DNA of 64,000 nt, from assembly GCF_965363235.1 (NCBI RefSeq), contig NC_134845.1, positions 13,640,101 through 13,704,100 on the forward strand. Reading direction: 5' to 3'. Source of the stretch: Mytilus galloprovincialis. Lineage: Eukaryota > Mollusca > Bivalvia > Mytilida > Mytilidae. The notes below the pieces were generated by a model that was given only the letters and a program-made list of their open reading frames with translations, ran no database searches and had not been told where the DNA came from. The position numbers and the translations under genes were made by a program. Of this stretch, positions 42,214 through 64,000 are shown piece after piece. Position 1 is the first letter of the stretch. Every line of letters starts with the position of its first letter.

Positions 42214-45109
42214 GAATGTTTTCAGTGGTAGTTATTGGTTTCTGTTTTTAATACATCAGGTGTAAGTGTTTAGTTTGAACTATGTAATAGGTGGTAACGT
42301 TGAGGCCTGTTTTAGCTTTGTTATGGGTTTAGCTCGATGTTGTAACATGTAGGTCATTCAGCAATATATATTTATTAACATCTATGTATGGTCTATGGTG
42401 GATAAAATGCAAGTTCCATTGGCAATCATTCATATTTCTTCTTATTTATACAGTATATTCAACACTGAAAAACTGAAACACACATAACAAAAGTTTCCAT
42501 TAACTTTATGTAATGCAAATATAAACTATAAATATTTCCTGAATGATATTTTAACACTTCAATTATATAAACAATTCATGAATATACAATGTATTAATCT
42601 CATTTAAATAAATACAACCTTGTTCTTATCACTGGCATAAAACTTATTAAATTTCATTTTTAAATGACTGTTACTTTAAACCATGAAAACATCGTAATCT
42701 TAAAATATAAGTCATGCAGAGGTGTTATTTGTACAGTAATTTGCTCTAAATATAAATTATTTCTTAAGATTTACAATTTTAACAAAGCTTAGCAAATAGC
42801 ATACATGAGTGTGTTTGCAGTAACTGACCTACAATCATTTGTGTGTGATTTAACAGACTAATACTATAAGAGTTGGTACAGGTTCTCTCTTTCTGGACAA
42901 CTCAAGATGCTGCTGTGTGAAATCTACTCTTAAGAATACATTTTACTATGAAACATCAGAGTATAATCTAACAAGATTTTTATATTCAGCATAATTGAGC
43001 TTGCTATCAGTAGCTATGAGGTTCATATAAAGTTCTGTTTAAACCAAATTTTGAAGGTTTTTTTAGTACCTTGTGTTATTCCATTGATGCTGAACAAAGA
43101 GTTAATTACATAGATTGTATGGAATGTTTCTTCAACAATGGAGAATGATATTTAAGGAACATATAAATAAATAGAAATAATGTAAGTGAAAAATTAATAT
43201 GTTCACAAATTAGGAAAATGGAACATATATTTATCAAACAATTCCATAATAGCAGGTGCAAAACTTCAATATGTGAGCAATCTTTCTGTGAAGTTTGAAG
43301 GTTCTGAGTAGAAAGATGTAGATTGATCAGAATACATAAATATTTGTTATGCTAGCATCTCATCAATCAACCTTCAAAAAATGTCCCTATAATAAGCCAG
43401 ATGTGCACTCTGCTAGACATAGCATAAGGATTGAGAGCTTCAACTTCAAACATCAGTTCAAAGTCAGGAATGTTGTCAGTGGTTGACATTAAAATATATC
43501 TATTCAATTTTTACAATGATACATGTGTAAGGTACGTGTGTATAAATAAATATAAGCATTGTTGATACTACTTGAGACTTTGTAGAAGCTAAAACTACTA
43601 GACCAAAGAACAAAAGTCATGTCATTGGAATGGAAATCATCAATTCTCTACATTGTTTGGGCAGAGTATTATAAATTATGAATTATTTGGTACATTTATT
43701 ATTAATGTAAATATAGGTAAACAGGCCCTAATTGGAGAAAATATAATTCTACATATAAATAATGTCCTCAGAATTTAAACCTGTGTGCTATTATAATATT
43801 AGCCCAATAAAAGGACTGTCACAGTTTGAGAAACTCCAAGATTACTTTGCTGTAGCTAAATGTCTTGCACCCCTCTATTCATAGGTGAATTGATAATTGT
43901 TGTGTGTCTTGATGTGTCATTGTGACATGAATGTCATAAATATAGTAAAACTTTCATAACTCCCATAATAATGGTCATATCAAAATGATAATACAATATA
44001 GTCAACAACATAATATGATGGCAAAAACAACCTATAAAGGTAAACAGCTTTCTGTGATGTCAACAGCTGTTAAAGGAGTTGAATTCACAAAGAGTCATTA
44101 GGTACAAAACTAACATAAGTATAAAAATGTCAAAGTCTGATAACTCCCTTAAAATGAGTTACTTCAAAATGACACCATTACCATCTCAACACTATGTGCT
44201 GGGGACAATCATAAATACTATAAGGAAATCTCAATTTACAAGGAATAACATATAAGTAATAATAAGTATTACAGTATAATCTCAAAGTATGAACATAGTT
44301 GATTACATAACATGTATGTAAGATGAATAATAGAAGATATATGGCCCTAATTTATATCTTTAACTAATGAGTATATATGCAGTGAAATGTCAGAAATATT
44401 GTAACTAAGAGAAGATAATATTGTTTAGGAAAAATTAAGTTCCTAAATGAATTTGATTGAAAGAGAAAAATACAACACACATACACTAAATATGTAGAAT
44501 AAAGAGACATGAACAAAAAAATGGTATCACAGACTAATATAAAAGCATTAAAGTATTCGTGATTATAATATCAAAATATGAAGTGTCATTTTTTTACTTT
44601 ATATGAAAAAATGTTTTTCCTTACTTCATGCGGGTACATATAACATTCAAAATCGATCATCTGGTTAAAAATTTAAATAATATAAAAATTCTACCGTTAT
44701 TATAACTGTTAAAACAAATATCATCTGCCCATTTTGAAAAAAGCAAATTAAAGGTTATACAAGTATCAACAGGAATCAGGAAGCTAAATATTTGTTACTT
44801 AGCCGTATATTTTAATCACAAAATCTGGAATGTTTAAATATTGACAATTATATTCATACAAATAAATTCCTACTAATGTATAATCACTGGCATATTAAAT
44901 AATTTCTATTTTACACCAAAAATGTGTACCACTTTGTCACCTATATTGTCATGAAAATAAATGTTTCATATATAACATAAAATGTATCAACCAAATATAA
45001 GTTAACTATGAATCTACTGTGACTTATTTAGTTAAGGGAGACAATTTGAAAACTAAATATGGTAAATCATTATCTTATTGCACTGGTAATGTAATGTCCC
45101 AATAAAGTT

Positions 45110-63385
<18,276 letters not shown>

Positions 63386-63751
63386 TGTGGTAATGTTACT
63401 AAATAGATCGACTGCTATTTTCTTAATCTTTCAGTATTCTCTTCTTTCTCTCTGAAAACATATATAATATAACATGTTAATATATATCTGACTATGTTTT
63501 ATTGTAAAATTCTATGTAAATATAAAAAAAACTTTCAAAAGCAATTACAATCTGTATACATGTATATGCTTGGACATAAGTTGATTGGTTGATTGTTTTT
63601 AACAATGTTTAATGCACTTTAAGCACTGTTGGCTAATTTGTCATAGCCAGTTTTTATTGGTATATGGAGAAATCTTAGACATGAACATTCCATCAAATTT
63701 TTCAAGAAAAATTGAAAACACAATCTTTTAGACAGCTTGGGACTAGATTAA

Positions 63752-63973
63752 TATATTGTTTGTTTCCCCAATCCCGACCCTGCTGAGCCAGGTGTGGGTA
63801 GGTAGGTAGGGAAATAATTTTATTTTTCCAAAAAGCTTGAACATTATTGGACGATCCAACAAGCCTGAAAATCAGAAATGAATAAAATAATATTTGACTT
63901 AGTTTTGACAATAAAATTTCATGAGTAGCACCATTTTTCAGGGTCGGTTGGGATTGGGGAAACAAACAATATT
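63752..63973. mobile_element. Short TIR/foldback element, about 222 bp
   Basis: The inverted ends share aatattgtttgtttcccc, aatcccgaccctg and their inverses at 63939-63973. Non-coding; upstream of the TMEM144 copy C start. Confidence 0.75.
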
Positions 63974-64000
63974 TTATTTTAGGCCTTGCTTTAAGCGATT

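Larger units (their letters stand above)
38678..45109. other. Spacer between TMEM144 copies B and C
   Basis: About 6.4 kb. It contains Penelope-type tails (39985-40262, 41865-42213, fragments at 40993-41030 and 41769-41835) and a small hairpin around ataagctttgg/ccaaagcttat (41420-41480). The 42300-45109 part is AT-rich without recognised elements and probably includes the 3' untranslated region of copy C. Confidence 0.5.

Overview
The window is AT-rich animal DNA, almost certainly from a marine mussel or close bivalve (Mytilus-like). The evidence is small exons in long introns, dense short TIR and foldback elements, and Penelope-like retroelements whose 3' tails match families I recall as abundant in Mytilus. 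No bacterial-style operons, tRNA, rRNA or CRISPR were seen. All host genes read on the minus strand.

From left to right, the first host gene is the 5' part of GUF1 (mitochondrial LepA/EF4-type GTPase), with five exons between 3042 and 7133 and the rest beyond the left edge. Then come three head-to-tail paralogues of TMEM144 (multi-pass membrane protein, drug/metabolite-transporter fold, putative carbohydrate transporter): copy A (14621-29128), copy B (32819-38677) and copy C (45110-63385). Each has nine coding exons in identical phases, and five exons have identical lengths in all three. The deduced products are 391, 396 and 369 residues. Copy B has one in-frame TGA in exon 7 and a changed first-helix motif. 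In copy C the third exon, with its own splice acceptor, is tandemly multiplied four times in a 93-bp (31-codon) in-phase unit with no stop, so one, two, three or four versions of a membrane segment could be spliced in.

Introns and spacers are packed with mobile DNA. An almost whole Penelope-like element of the type with N-terminal GIY-YIG nuclease, CxC motif and C-terminal reverse transcriptase (Naiad-like) lies at 50761-54109. It is cut off at its 5' end inside the nuclease domain and interrupted only by one TGA where I expect a Cys, so selenocysteine must be considered. It sits inside an older tandem-repeat element that resumes on its other side. A second, truncated Penelope-like copy lies at 46864-48007, and many detached 3' tails are scattered about. 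A complete type I hammerhead ribozyme motif is present at 19581-19624, with two decayed relatives elsewhere. Tandem arrays include a 67-bp minisatellite of about 35 units in a copy A intron, a 169-bp array of about seven units, and an array of about 147 bp around the Penelope element. Several DNA elements have clear target duplications: TTAA (two elements), ATAAG, AAGTT, ACT, an 8-bp hAT-type duplication, and TA.

No retrovirus-like, LTR or Polinton element was recognised. All assignments come from reading the sequence and remembered family features. Exon joins are inferred from splice signals, phase and paralogue agreement, not from transcripts.
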